This document shows positions 22,729 through 32,247 of a DNA stretch of 35,201 bases, piece by piece. The stretch lies in NCBI GenBank assembly GCA_009924455.1, contig RFRO01000006.1:1-35201 (forward strand), read 5' to 3'. Source of the stretch: Betaproteobacteria bacterium (GTDB lineage Bacteria; Pseudomonadota; Gammaproteobacteria; Burkholderiales; Burkholderiaceae_C). The position numbers and the translations under genes were made by a program. How positions within the stretch are numbered: position 1 is the first letter of the stretch; the number at the start of each line of letters is the position of its first letter. Under the pieces are notes generated by a model, which saw only the letters and a list, made by a program, of their open reading frames with translations, had not been told where the DNA came from and searched no databases.

Positions 22729-23581
22729 GAAGTGGATCCGAACCCGAAGCGGTCGCGTGAGGCACAGGATTTTTATAACGGGGGTACGACCACAGGTATT
22801 GCGCCGGACATTGCCGTATGAGGGCCTCCATGGCGCGGTTGATCTGCGCAACCGCCGCTTCCACATCACCGCTGGCCGGCTTTTGCATGGCGCTGAAGCG
22901 CAATACATAGCCCGCACCCCAGGGCAGACGCTCGCCCCAGGCCAGAATCAGCGGCGCTTCGCTTTGCAAGGCCAGCCGCGCGGCCAGCGTCATGGTGTAG
23001 GCCGGACGCCCGAAAAATGGCGACCACACACCCATATCACCGGGCGGGACCTGATCGGGCAGCAATCCCACCGCTTTACCGGCGCGCAAGGCGCGCAGCA
23101 ACTGGCGCACACCGGCCAGGTTGGTGGGCGCAGTTTGGAGTCCAGCCCCGGCACGCGCGGACTCGAGCAAACGATCGACCGCGGGCCGTCGCCCGGGCCG
23201 GAACAACACGGTCAAATCGCCGTAGCGGGGACTGAAACGCGCCGCCGTAGCGCGCGCGGCAAGCTCGAAACAGCCCATATGCGGCGTCAGAAACACAATG
23301 CCTTTGCCCGCAGCGTAAGCCGATTCCACCAGCTCTAAGCCTTCCCAACGCAAAGGCGGCGTTGCCCCCAGCCAAACACGCGGAAATTCTGCAATCATCA
23401 TCCCGGACTGGGCAATCGCGCCTTTGCACGCAGCCCAAGGCAGGCCGGACTGCGCCACATTGGCGCGGAAGTTTTCCCGGTACCCCCGGGACGCCCAGAA
23501 ATACAACCACCCTAACAGCCAGCCCGCCGCATGCAGCAGCCACAAAGGCATCCGGGAGAGCAAACGAAAGAAGAAGGGCAT
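22715..23581 (-). CDS. Second HtrB/LpxL-family acyltransferase
   Basis: GIVFLTPHMGCFELAARA (HX4E), LLRALRAGKAVGLLPDQVPPGDMGVWSPFFGRPAYTMTLAARLA, CPAQYLWSYPRYKNP; overlaps the downstream paralogue by 14 bp. Confidence 0.9.
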   Translation of the reverse strand: MPFFFRLLSRMPLWLLHAAGWLLGWLYFWASRGYRENFRANVAQSGLPWAACKGAIAQSGMMIAEFPRVWLGATPPLRWEGLELVESAYAAGKGIVFLTPHMGCFELAARATAARFSPRYGDLTVLFRPGRRPAVDRLLESARAGAGLQTAPTNLAGVRQLLRALRAGKAVGLLPDQVPPGDMGVWSPFFGRPAYTMTLAARLALQSEAPLILAWGERLPWGAGYVLRFSAMQKPASGDVEAAVAQINRAMEALIRQCPAQYLWSYPRYKNPVPHATASGSDPLHAAS

Positions 23582-23599
23582 CGTGGGCTAAACTCAGGC

Positions 23600-23760
23600 G
23601 GTCGCTGAGTTATGAACTACTTGCAGGGCGACCAGTACAAACGCAATTTCAAAAGAGTGGCGATTGTGCATCGGGGCGACAGCCCCTTCTGCTAAAGCGT
23701 TCGCTGAAAGCTCCCAAGCCCAAAGCAACGCGAATGTTGTACCAAGCTATTTACCGGAGC
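23600..23760 (+). promoter_or_regulatory. Candidate structured 5' leader of metK (unclassified)
   Basis: GGTCGC (23600-23605)/GCGACC (23628-23633) enclosing AGTT-ATG-AACT (23608-23618); hairpin GGGGC-GACA-GCCCC (23673-23686); GCTCC (23710-23714) complementary to the Shine-Dalgarno region GGAGC (23756-23760). Confidence 0.35.
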
Positions 23761-23768
23761 ACACCACC

Positions 23769-24950
23769 ATGGCGAACGATTTTCTCTTCACCTCTGAATC
23801 TGTTTCTGAAGGCCACCCCGATAAAGTGGCGGACCAGATTTCTGACGCAATCCTGGACGCAATCTTCAAGCAGGACCCCAAGTCCCGTGTCGCAGCGGAG
23901 ACGCTGACCAACACCGGTCTTGTCGTGTTGGCAGGCGAGATCACCACCAACGCGCACGTCGACTACATCCAGGTGGCCCGCGACACCATCAAGCACATCG
24001 GCTACGACAACACCGAATACGGCATCGACTACAAGGGTTGCGCGGTCATGGTGTGCTACGACAAGCAGTCCAACGACATCGCACAGGGCGTGGACCACGC
24101 GTCCGACGACCACCTCAACACCGGTGCCGGTGACCAGGGCCTGATGTTCGGCTACGCCTGCAACGAAACGCCTGAGCTGATGCCCGCGCCGATTTATTAC
24201 GCCCACCGTTTGGTGGAGCGCCAGGCCCAATTGCGCAAAGACGGCCGCCTGCCCTTTTTGCGTCCCGACGCCAAAAGCCAGGTGACCATGCGCTATGTGG
24301 ACGGCAAGCCGCACAGCATCGACACCGTTGTGCTCTCCAGCCAACACAGCCCGGACCAGTCGGAAACCGCCACCAAGATGAAAGAATCGTTCCGCGAGGC
24401 GATCATCGAGGAAATCATCAAACCGGTGCTACCCAAAGAGTGGCTCAAAGACACCCGCTACCTGATCAACCCGACCGGCCGCTTTGTGGTCGGCGGCCCG
24501 CAAGGCGACTGCGGCCTGACCGGACGCAAAATCATTGTGGACACCTACGGCGGCGCTTGCCCGCACGGTGGCGGCGCGTTCTCCGGCAAAGACCCCAGCA
24601 AGGTGGACCGCTCGGCCGCCTACGCCGCGCGCTATGTGGCCAAGAACATCGTCGCGGCCGGCTTGGCCAAGCAATGCCAGATCCAGGTGGCCTACGCGAT
24701 TGGCGTGGCGCAACCCATGAATGTGACGGTTTACACCGAAGGTACCGGCGTGATTTCGGATGAAAAAATCGCCGCCCTGATCACTGAACATTTCGACTTG
24801 CGGCCCAAAGGCATCATCCAGATGCTGGACCTGCTGCGCCCCATCTACGAAAAAACCGCCGCCTACGGCCACTTCGGCCGCGAAGAGCCCGAGTTCAGCT
24901 GGGAGCGCACCGACAAAGCCGCAGCGCTGCGGGCGGCCGCAGGGCTTTAA
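23769..24950 (+). CDS. metK: S-adenosylmethionine synthetase
   Basis: [66 protein letters not shown]: hallmark MetK motifs. Confidence 0.98.
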   Translation: MANDFLFTSESVSEGHPDKVADQISDAILDAIFKQDPKSRVAAETLTNTGLVVLAGEITTNAHVDYIQVARDTIKHIGYDNTEYGIDYKGCAVMVCYDKQSNDIAQGVDHASDDHLNTGAGDQGLMFGYACNETPELMPAPIYYAHRLVERQAQLRKDGRLPFLRPDAKSQVTMRYVDGKPHSIDTVVLSSQHSPDQSETATKMKESFREAIIEEIIKPVLPKEWLKDTRYLINPTGRFVVGGPQGDCGLTGRKIIVDTYGGACPHGGGAFSGKDPSKVDRSAAYAARYVAKNIVAAGLAKQCQIQVAYAIGVAQPMNVTVYTEGTGVISDEKIAALITEHFDLRPKGIIQMLDLLRPIYEKTAAYGHFGREEPEFSWERTDKAAALRAAAGL

Positions 24951-24959
24951 AAGGACACG

Positions 24960-26177
24960 ATGAAGCTGCAGACCCAACGCGCCATTGACCGCTGGCTGGG
25001 CCAGTTTTTGTGCGCGCTGGTCTCCGTTTGGGTGGGTCTTACGCAGCGCAGCGCAGCCACGCTGCCTGCGCAACCCCGCCACATCGTGGTCATTCTGCTG
25101 TCAGAGATGGGCAGCATCGTGCTGGCCGGGCCGATGTTTGCGCAGTTGCGCAAGCGTTTCCCCACTGCGCACATCCATGTGCTGCAGCTCAAGAAGAACC
25201 AGGAAGTCGCGCGGCTGCTGGGCCTGACCGAGCCGTCGAATTTGCACACGCTGGATGACAGCTCGGGCCTGAGCCTGCTGCGCGATATCCTGCGCTTCAG
25301 CTGGCGTATGCGCCGTCTGGGGGTCGACGCCGTGGTGGACTGCGAACTCTTCTCGCGCGTCAGCAGCCTGCTGTCCTTTGCAAGCGGTGCGCCGGTGCGG
25401 GTGGGCTTCACCCCGCACACGCAAGAAGGCCTGTACCGCGGCAGCTTCATCCACCACAGCATTCCCTACAACCCCTACCAGCACATCAGCAAGCAGTTTT
25501 TGTCTTTGGTGGATGCGTTGACCGACGCCGGCGCCCCGCGCAATAAACCGGCGCCCGTCCGCAGCGTCCCCCTGGAACCCGAACTGGCCGTGGATTTCTC
25601 ACCCACCGAGCTGGACAGTTACCGCGCCCAGCTGCACAAAGACCACCCCGCCACCGTCGAGCGGCGGCTCGTGCTGCTCTATGCCGGCGGTGGCTTGCTG
25701 CCGGAACGGGCCTGGCCGGCGGCGCACTATGCGCGCGTCGCCCAGGGCCTGTGCGCGGCGGGCTTCGCCGTAGGGCTGATTGGCCTGAAGGACGATGCCG
25801 AACTCGCGCGCACACTGCGCGCCCAGATCGGCCATGAGGCCTGTCTGGACCTGACCGGCTATACCCGCAGCATCCGCGAATTGCTGATGCTTTTTCATGC
25901 CGCCAGCCTCCTGATCACCAATGATGGCGGGCCAGGCCACTTCGCCACGCTGACGCCGATCCAAACCATGGTGTTTTTCGGGCCTGAGACCGGGCGCTTA
26001 TACGGCCCGCTGGGAACGCGCAACCTGGTGCTGGAGTCCGGCATCGCCTGCTCGCCCTGCCTGAGTGCCTACAACCACCGGCAGACATTTTGCGACGGCG
26101 ACAACCAATGCCTTAAGCGCATCGCGCCGGACCCGGTGCTCGATCAGGCTCTGCATTTTTTGGGTAGCGCTGCGTGA
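24960..26177 (+). CDS. Glycosyltransferase family 9 (heptosyltransferase-like)
   Basis: HIVVILLSEMGSIVLAGPMFAQLRKRFPTAHIHVLQLKKN...RLVLLYAGGGLLPERAWPAAHYARVAQGL...LLITNDGGPGHFATLTPIQTMVFFGPETGRLYGPLG: GT9 motifs. Confidence 0.88.
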   Translation: MKLQTQRAIDRWLGQFLCALVSVWVGLTQRSAATLPAQPRHIVVILLSEMGSIVLAGPMFAQLRKRFPTAHIHVLQLKKNQEVARLLGLTEPSNLHTLDDSSGLSLLRDILRFSWRMRRLGVDAVVDCELFSRVSSLLSFASGAPVRVGFTPHTQEGLYRGSFIHHSIPYNPYQHISKQFLSLVDALTDAGAPRNKPAPVRSVPLEPELAVDFSPTELDSYRAQLHKDHPATVERRLVLLYAGGGLLPERAWPAAHYARVAQGLCAAGFAVGLIGLKDDAELARTLRAQIGHEACLDLTGYTRSIRELLMLFHAASLLITNDGGPGHFATLTPIQTMVFFGPETGRLYGPLGTRNLVLESGIACSPCLSAYNHRQTFCDGDNQCLKRIAPDPVLDQALHFLGSAA

Positions 26178-26641
26178 CGGTGTGGCAGCAGCGTGCGCTG
26201 CAGGTGGTGCGGTGGCTGGGTCGGATCCGCTACGTCAAATTCGGCGTGGTCGGTGCCAGCGGCACGGTGGTCAATATGGCGGTTCTGTACCTGTGCCACA
26301 ACTACCTGTTTGATGGCTTGGAAACGGATCTGGGCAAGCCCTACCTGTCGCTGGCTGTGGCCATTGCCGTGGCCACCTTGAACAATTTCAGCTGGAACCG
26401 TTTGTGGACCTGGGCCGACCGCCGCGCAGACGTCGCGGAGCAGGCTTCGCCCGGCTTCCTGCACCAAGTGCTGAAATACGCGCTGGCATCCTGGTTCGGC
26501 ATTGGCTTGCAGTACGTGCTCACACTGTGGTGGTCCCACTTTATGCACTACATGCTGGCCAATGTGCTGGCAATCCTGGTGGCCAGCGTCAGCAACTTTT
26601 TAGCCAACGATCGCTGGACCTTCAAAAAGCCCCAACCATGA
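26174..26641 (+). CDS. GtrA family membrane protein
   Basis: RYVKFGVVGASGTVVNMAVLYLCHNYLF...AIAVATLNNFSWNRLWTW...FLANDRWTF: GtrA-like 4-TM protein; 4-bp overlaps with both neighbours. Confidence 0.9.
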   Translation: MTVWQQRALQVVRWLGRIRYVKFGVVGASGTVVNMAVLYLCHNYLFDGLETDLGKPYLSLAVAIAVATLNNFSWNRLWTWADRRADVAEQASPGFLHQVLKYALASWFGIGLQYVLTLWWSHFMHYMLANVLAILVASVSNFLANDRWTFKKPQP

Positions 26642-28392
26642 ACAAGCCGCATGCCGCGCCGCCCGCACCGCTGTGGCCGTGGGTGCTGCTGCTCGCAAGT
26701 GTGGTGCTGCTGTATTTTTTTGGCTTGGACAGCGCGTATGCGCCAACCAATGGCGATGAGCTGGTCTATGTGCACATCGCCCGCGCCACGGCGCAAACCG
26801 GCCACTGGCTGCCCCTGGCCAGCGAGCTCGACCACATGCGCAACACCAAGCCGCCCATGCTGTTCTGGCAGGCCATGGTGGCGGGCGACTGGGGGCAGAA
26901 CTGGTCCATGGCTGCGCTGCGCCTGCCCAGTGTGGTCTACACCCTGCTGACCGCCACGCTGGTGGGCCTGTTGACCCGCCGCATCAGCGGCAGCGTCCGG
27001 CAGGCCTGCATCGCAGCCGCTGTGTATCTGCTGTTTTTCTCCACCTTCCGCTACTGCCGGGCCTATCTGACCTCGGCGCCCGAGACCTTCTGGTTCGGCC
27101 TGCCCTTGTTTGCTTATCTGTGGATTGCCACGCGCCCCGCCGAAGCAGCACCCCGCGCCGCGCCGTTCCGGCTGTACCTGGTCAGCGGCATCTGTTTTGG
27201 CATCGGCGCCCTCTACAAGTCCTTTGCGCTGATTGCGCCGGCCTGCGCCGGCTTGTGGGCTGCGGTCCTCTTCGCTGCTCCACAGCCGCGACGTCCGATC
27301 CTGATACCGACCACCCTCCAGACAGCGTTCAGCGCGGCAATCGCACTCTCGGTGTTTGCGCTGTGGTTCTGGCTCGATCCGGACCCCGCAGCCGTCTGGC
27401 AGGAGTTTGTGCTGGGCGAGAACACCCGCAAGATGGACAGCGCCCTACCCTACTGGCAAGCCGCTTTGTGGGGTGATGACCCGGTCTACAAACAGCTATG
27501 GGCCTATCCGGAAAATGCCGCGACCCTGGGCCTGATCGTGGTGGGGGGCATGGTCGGCGCTGCCAAGTTGGGCTGGCAAGGCCGGACCGCGCAGACCACG
27601 CTGCCACCGGCGCTGAATCTGCTCTGGGTATGGCCCCTGATTTGGCTGCTGGTGTTTGCTATACCCAGCCAACGCGATGCGCGCTACCTGATTCCCGCCA
27701 TGCCTGCCGTAGCCATCGGCATGGCCTTGCTGTGGGAGCGAATGGGCCGAGGCTGGTTCGTGGCCAACACGCTCGTGCTGGTGCCGGCCATTCTGGTGCT
27801 GGCGCGGATTGCCTGGGTGCTGGGCGAAAGCGATATCGCAAGCCCCTGGCTTTTGTGGGCCGCCATGGTGTGCGCGCTAGGCAGCGTTGCGGCAGCGCTG
27901 GCGGTCGTTCTGGTTCCACGCTTTAGCCGCATGGGAGCCTTGTGGGTTTGCGCTGGGCTGTACGCCTGTTTTCTTTTTATGGCGGCACCCCTGGACCAGC
28001 GCAGCGCCCAGTTCAACGCGCAAACGCAAGCCAGCCTCGCCGGCAAACGCGTGGCCGTACCCAACGGCTTCACCGGCCAGTTCGAACGCTTTCGCTTTGT
28101 GCTGCCGGGCGCCGATCTCGTCCCGTACGACGCCCTGGGCCGCAATACCGGCGTGCTGGAGCCCACCATGCCCGCTGGCCCGCGTCTGGAATTTTTGCTG
28201 CGTCAGTTCGACGCGGTGGTCTGGATCGTCGAATCCGACGCCCAACCCGAATGCCTGCCCGGCTGCCGCGTGATGGACCAACGCTGGTTCGTCAAGAGCC
28301 GCCACAAAGCCGGCGAGGTCCGCCTGGACAACATCGCCGACCCCCGGCAATGGCTGCTGGGGCGGGAATACGTGGTCGCACCCGGCCCCTGA
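26638..28392 (+). CDS. Membrane glycosyltransferase family 39 (ArnT/PMT-like)
   Basis: Many TM segments; N-terminal APTNGDELVYVHIARATAQTGHWLPLASELDHMRNTKPPMLFWQ with acidic residue and KPP motif; AIPSQRDARYLIPAMP. Start at MNKPHAAPP (26638). Confidence 0.87.
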   Translation: MNKPHAAPPAPLWPWVLLLASVVLLYFFGLDSAYAPTNGDELVYVHIARATAQTGHWLPLASELDHMRNTKPPMLFWQAMVAGDWGQNWSMAALRLPSVVYTLLTATLVGLLTRRISGSVRQACIAAAVYLLFFSTFRYCRAYLTSAPETFWFGLPLFAYLWIATRPAEAAPRAAPFRLYLVSGICFGIGALYKSFALIAPACAGLWAAVLFAAPQPRRPILIPTTLQTAFSAAIALSVFALWFWLDPDPAAVWQEFVLGENTRKMDSALPYWQAALWGDDPVYKQLWAYPENAATLGLIVVGGMVGAAKLGWQGRTAQTTLPPALNLLWVWPLIWLLVFAIPSQRDARYLIPAMPAVAIGMALLWERMGRGWFVANTLVLVPAILVLARIAWVLGESDIASPWLLWAAMVCALGSVAAALAVVLVPRFSRMGALWVCAGLYACFLFMAAPLDQRSAQFNAQTQASLAGKRVAVPNGFTGQFERFRFVLPGADLVPYDALGRNTGVLEPTMPAGPRLEFLLRQFDAVVWIVESDAQPECLPGCRVMDQRWFVKSRHKAGEVRLDNIADPRQWLLGREYVVAPGP

Positions 28393-28429
28393 GGGCGACA
28401 CGCTAGCATCAACGCAAAAGGAGCCCACC

Positions 28430-28933
28430 ATGTCCGACACCAAGCCCTTGAACGTCCTGTTTTTATGCACCCACAATTCGGCCCGCAGCATCCTGGCCGA
28501 AGCCTTGCTCAACCACCTCGGTGGCGGGCGTTTCAAAGCCTTCTCCGCCGGCAGCAGCCCGCGTGACAACCAGCAACCCAATCCACTCGGTCTGGAGACA
28601 CTGCGCAAAGCGGGTATCTCCACCGAGGGCCTGTCCAGCAAGAGCTGGGATGTGTTCGCCACCCCGGATGCACCCCACATGGATTTGGTGATCACCGTCT
28701 GCGACAACGCGGCGGGCGAAGTCTGCCCCTACTGGCCCGGCCAGCCGGCCACCGCGCATTGGGGCTATGCCGACCCGTCCGAGGGCCAGGGCAGCGATGA
28801 CGAGAAACGCCTGGCATTCACGCAAACCCTGCACCAGATCCGCCGCCGCTTGGAGCTCTTCATCAACCTGCCGCAGTCCAGCCTGCGCGGCATGGCCCTG
28901 CAAGAACAGGCGCGTGCACTGGCCCGCTCGTGA
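28430..28933 (+). CDS. arsC: Arsenate reductase ArsC (thioredoxin-type, LMW-PTP fold)
   Basis: NVLFLCTHNSARSILAEALLNHL...FKAFSAGSSPR...LVITVCDNAAGEVCPYWPGQPATAHWGYADPSE. Confidence 0.92.
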   Translation: MSDTKPLNVLFLCTHNSARSILAEALLNHLGGGRFKAFSAGSSPRDNQQPNPLGLETLRKAGISTEGLSSKSWDVFATPDAPHMDLVITVCDNAAGEVCPYWPGQPATAHWGYADPSEGQGSDDEKRLAFTQTLHQIRRRLELFINLPQSSLRGMALQEQARALARS

Positions 28934-29610
28934 GTGCACGCCACGCCTGCCTGGCCGAATTGCTGGGTACCGCCGCCCTGCTCTGAGCGGTCATCGGCTC
29001 CGGCATCATGGCGGAGAACCTCGCTGGCGGGAACGTCGCCGTTGCGCTGCTGGCCAATACGCTGGCCACGGTGTTTGCCTTGTATGTGCTGATTGAAACC
29101 CTGGGACCCATCAGCGGCGCCCATTTCAATCCAGCCGTGACGCTGGTGATGGCCATGCGGCGGGCGCTTCCACCTGGACTCGCCTGCGCCTACGTCGTGG
29201 CGCAATTGATCGGTGCCGCGCTGGGCGCGTGGATCGCGCATGCGATGTTCGGGCTGGACATCGTGCAATGGTCGCTGAAAGTCCGCACCGGACCGGCCCA
29301 ATGGCTGGCCGAAGCTGTGGCCACGGCGGGCCTGCTATTCGTCATTTTTCGTGCACCCGCAGGCAAAGCCCCGGCACTGGTGGCCTGCTACATCGGTGCG
29401 GCCTATTGGTTCACGGCGAGCACCTCGTTTGCCAACCCGGCTGCCGTATTCGGCCGGATGATGAGCAACACGTTTGCCGGCATCAGCCCGGCTGACGCGC
29501 CGGGCTTTTTGTTGGCGCAACTGGTGGGCGCTGCTGTGGGCGTTCTGCTGCACAGCGCGCTCGGCGAAACCGCCGTGGAAGATACTGCGCCACCACGGAC
29601 CCCGGATTGA
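28930..29610 (+). pseudogene. MIP/aquaporin-family channel (AqpS-like) with in-frame TGA at 28984-28986
   Basis: From GTG at 28930 (overlapping the arsC stop): VSARHACLAELLGTAALL*AVIGSGIMAENLAGGNVAVALLANTLATVFALYVLIETLGPISGAHFNPAVTLVMA... NPA motifs (FNPAVT and FANPAAVF). Downstream ORF from ATG 29008 lacks most of TM1. Confidence 0.75.
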
Positions 29611-30347
29611 GCACCCCTACGACCATGCCCCACACGCACCCTTTGCCCGAACAACTCGACGCCGCCTGCTTCCATGTGCCCAGCACCCAGACGCTGGCTC
29701 CGCCGCAGCGCGCCACCCACGCGCCCCGCTTTCTGTTGCTCTATGGTTCCTTGCGCGAGCGGTCCTACAGCAAGCTGCTCACCCTGGAAGCGCAGCGCCT
29801 GCTGCATGCCATGGGCGGTGACACCCGCATCTTTGATCCAGCGGGCCTGCCCCAACCGGACGGCGCGCCGGACACCCACCCCAAGGTGCAGGAACTGCGC
29901 ACCCTGGCCGACTGGTGCGAGGGCATGGTTTGGTGCTCGCCCGAGCGCCACGGCGCCATGACGGGGATTCTGAAATCGCAAATCGACTGGATTCCGCTGG
30001 CCATTGGCGCCATCCGCCCCACGCAGGGCAAGACGCTGGCGGTGATGGAGGTCAGCGGCGGGTCGCAATCCTTCAACGCGGTCAATCAATTGCGCATCCT
30101 GGGGCGCTGGATGCGGCTGCTGACCATCCCCAACCAAAGCTCGGTACCCAAGGCCTATGAGCAATTTGACGAGGCCGGGCGGATGAAGCCGTCTGCGTAT
30201 TACGACCGGGTGGTGGATGTGATGGAAGAGCTCTACAAGTTCACCCTGCTCACGCGCGACGTGGCGCCCTATCTGGTGGACCGCTACAGCGAGCGCAAAG
30301 AGGCTGCTGACGCGCTGGCCGCGCGCGTCCGGCAAACCGCCATGTGA
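29607..30347 (+). CDS. arsH: Organoarsenical oxidase / NADPH-FMN oxidoreductase ArsH
   Basis: [26 protein letters not shown]...[23 protein letters not shown]...[23 protein letters not shown]...[57 protein letters not shown]: ArsH. Confidence 0.95.
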   Translation: MSTPTTMPHTHPLPEQLDAACFHVPSTQTLAPPQRATHAPRFLLLYGSLRERSYSKLLTLEAQRLLHAMGGDTRIFDPAGLPQPDGAPDTHPKVQELRTLADWCEGMVWCSPERHGAMTGILKSQIDWIPLAIGAIRPTQGKTLAVMEVSGGSQSFNAVNQLRILGRWMRLLTIPNQSSVPKAYEQFDEAGRMKPSAYYDRVVDVMEELYKFTLLTRDVAPYLVDRYSERKEAADALAARVRQTAM

Positions 30348-30890
30348 TTACACGGCCTCGGCGGCCAGCTGGCTCATGCCGCCGTCCACATAGACCATCG
30401 GCCGCACCGCGTCGATGGCACGTGATTCCAGCACCCGCGCGATCACCACGGAATGGGTTCCGGCTTCAATCACCTGCGCAATGTCGCAAAAAAACAGGGC
30501 CTGGGCATGGGGCAGGTAGGGCAATTGAAAGTCCGCGTGGTGGTCCCAATCGGCAACCGCAAAGCGTTCTTCATACGGCAGGGAGCTGCTGAAGGCGCGC
30601 ACCAGTTCGGCCTGTTCATCGCGCAATACGTTGATGCACATCCGTTTGCGCGCCATCAAGGCGGGATGCAGATGGGCGCTGCGGCTGACGCAGACCAGCA
30701 ACATCGGCGGCTCCATGGTGACCGATGTCACCGATGTGGCCAACATGCCGTAGCGCTGGCCCTGCGCGTCACTGGTGGTGACCAAGGTGACCGTGGCGGC
30801 CAGGCGGCGCATGGCGTGGCGGAAATCGGAGACCAGGGTGTCAGGTGACGCGAGAGAAACAGTCAAACAAAACTCCAGAAGTGGCGGCAA
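30348..30890 (-). CDS. Flavin reductase domain protein (FMN-binding)
   Basis: FRHAMRRLAATVTLVTTSDAQGQRYGMLATSVTSVTMEPPMLLVCVSRSAHLHPAL...CINVLRDEQAELVRAFSS: flavin reductase-like family. Confidence 0.87.
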   Translation of the reverse strand: MPPLLEFCLTVSLASPDTLVSDFRHAMRRLAATVTLVTTSDAQGQRYGMLATSVTSVTMEPPMLLVCVSRSAHLHPALMARKRMCINVLRDEQAELVRAFSSSLPYEERFAVADWDHHADFQLPYLPHAQALFFCDIAQVIEAGTHSVVIARVLESRAIDAVRPMVYVDGGMSQLAAEAV

Positions 30891-30927
30891 AACCGCTGAT
30901 TATCCGCCGCACACCCCATCTGGGCAT

Positions 30928-32235
30928 TTATGCAATCCAGATGGCCCTGAAGTCGTTCACATTGGTGTGCGTGGGGCCGGTCACCACCAGGTCACCGAGC
31001 GCGTGGAAAAACCCGTACGCGTCGTTGCGCTCCAGGTGATCGGCGAGTTGTAGACCGGCGGCACGTGCACGTTGCAAAGTGTCAGGGCCCACACAGGCAC
31101 CGGCGTTGTCTTCCACGCCGTCAATGCCGTCGGTGTCCGCAGCCAGCGCCCAGACGCCGGGCACGCCTTGCAGCGCCTGCGTCAGCCCCATGCAGAACTC
31201 ACCCGCGCGGCCGCCGCGCCCTTTGGGTGCGCCGGGTTGCCGGGGGCGGATGGTGACCGTCGTTTCACCGCCACTGAGCACCACACAGGGCTTGGGGAAC
31301 GGGCCACGCCCCAGCGCCACCGCCCGCGCCAAAGCAGCATGGACTTTGGCGACCTCGCGCGACTCCCCTTCCATGGCGTCGCTCAACACAAAGGCTTGTA
31401 AGCCATAGCTGCGTGCCAGCGTGGCCGCCGCTTCCAGCGAACGCTGGGGCGCGGCAATGATTTCCACCTGCGCCCGCGCCAATGCCGCGTCGCCCGGCTT
31501 GGGCGTCTCCAGCGTGCCAGTTTCGAGCGCCGACTGGATGGCGGGCGGAACCGCAATGCCGTAGCGGCGCAGGATGGCCAAGGCGTCGGCGCAGGTGGTG
31601 GCATCCGCCACCGTAGGCCCGCTGCCGATAACCGACGGGTCATCACCGGGCACATCGCTGATCGCCAGCGTCAAAACCCGCGCCGGGGCGCAGGCCTGCG
31701 CCAAACGCCCACCCTTGATACGCGAAAGGTGCTTGCGCACGCAGTTCATCTCGTCAATCGCGGCACCGCACTCCAGCAGTTGGCGGTTGATGCCTTGCTT
31801 GGTTTCAAAGTCCAAGCCATCGGCGGGCAAAGTCAGCAAGGCCGATGCCCCGCCCGACATCAGACAAATCACCAAATCATCTTCATGCAAGCCCTGGGTC
31901 AAAGCCAGAATACGCGCAGCAGCCGCCAGACCGGCAGCATCGGGCACAGGATGCGAGGCTTCGACAATGTCGACCCGCGCCGCGACACCCGGCGGCCGCT
32001 CGGGCGTGTGGCCATAGCGGGTCACGACCAAGCCGGACAAAGGCGCATCCACCGGCCAGGCGGCCTCCAGCGCATGCACCATCGCGCCAGCGGCCTTGCC
32101 TGCGCCCAACACCAGGGTGCGACCTTTGGGCGGCGCGGGCAGATGCGCGGCCAGTGTGTGCGAGGGCATCGCGTTGTGGACGGCGGCATGGAACAAGGCC
32201 AGCAGGCCATCGCGTGGAGAGGGGGTATTTGTCAT
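30928..32235 (-). CDS. Glycerate 2-kinase (MOFRL family)
   Basis: LVLGAGKAAGAMVHALE...DLVICLMSGGASALL...MNCVRKHLSRIKGGRLAQA...LAISDVPGDDPSVIGSGPTV...CVVLSGGETTVTI...WALAADTDGIDG. Start at MTNTPSPRDG. Confidence 0.92.
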   Translation of the reverse strand: MTNTPSPRDGLLALFHAAVHNAMPSHTLAAHLPAPPKGRTLVLGAGKAAGAMVHALEAAWPVDAPLSGLVVTRYGHTPERPPGVAARVDIVEASHPVPDAAGLAAAARILALTQGLHEDDLVICLMSGGASALLTLPADGLDFETKQGINRQLLECGAAIDEMNCVRKHLSRIKGGRLAQACAPARVLTLAISDVPGDDPSVIGSGPTVADATTCADALAILRRYGIAVPPAIQSALETGTLETPKPGDAALARAQVEIIAAPQRSLEAAATLARSYGLQAFVLSDAMEGESREVAKVHAALARAVALGRGPFPKPCVVLSGGETTVTIRPRQPGAPKGRGGRAGEFCMGLTQALQGVPGVWALAADTDGIDGVEDNAGACVGPDTLQRARAAGLQLADHLERNDAYGFFHALGDLVVTGPTHTNVNDFRAIWIA

Positions 32236-32247
32236 GCCGGCAATATA

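Noticed and set aside
23582-23768. Assignment of the metK leader to a known SAM riboswitch class
   Set aside because: No consensus core of the SAM-I, SAM-II, SAH or other classes could be recognised by eye; left as an unclassified candidate.
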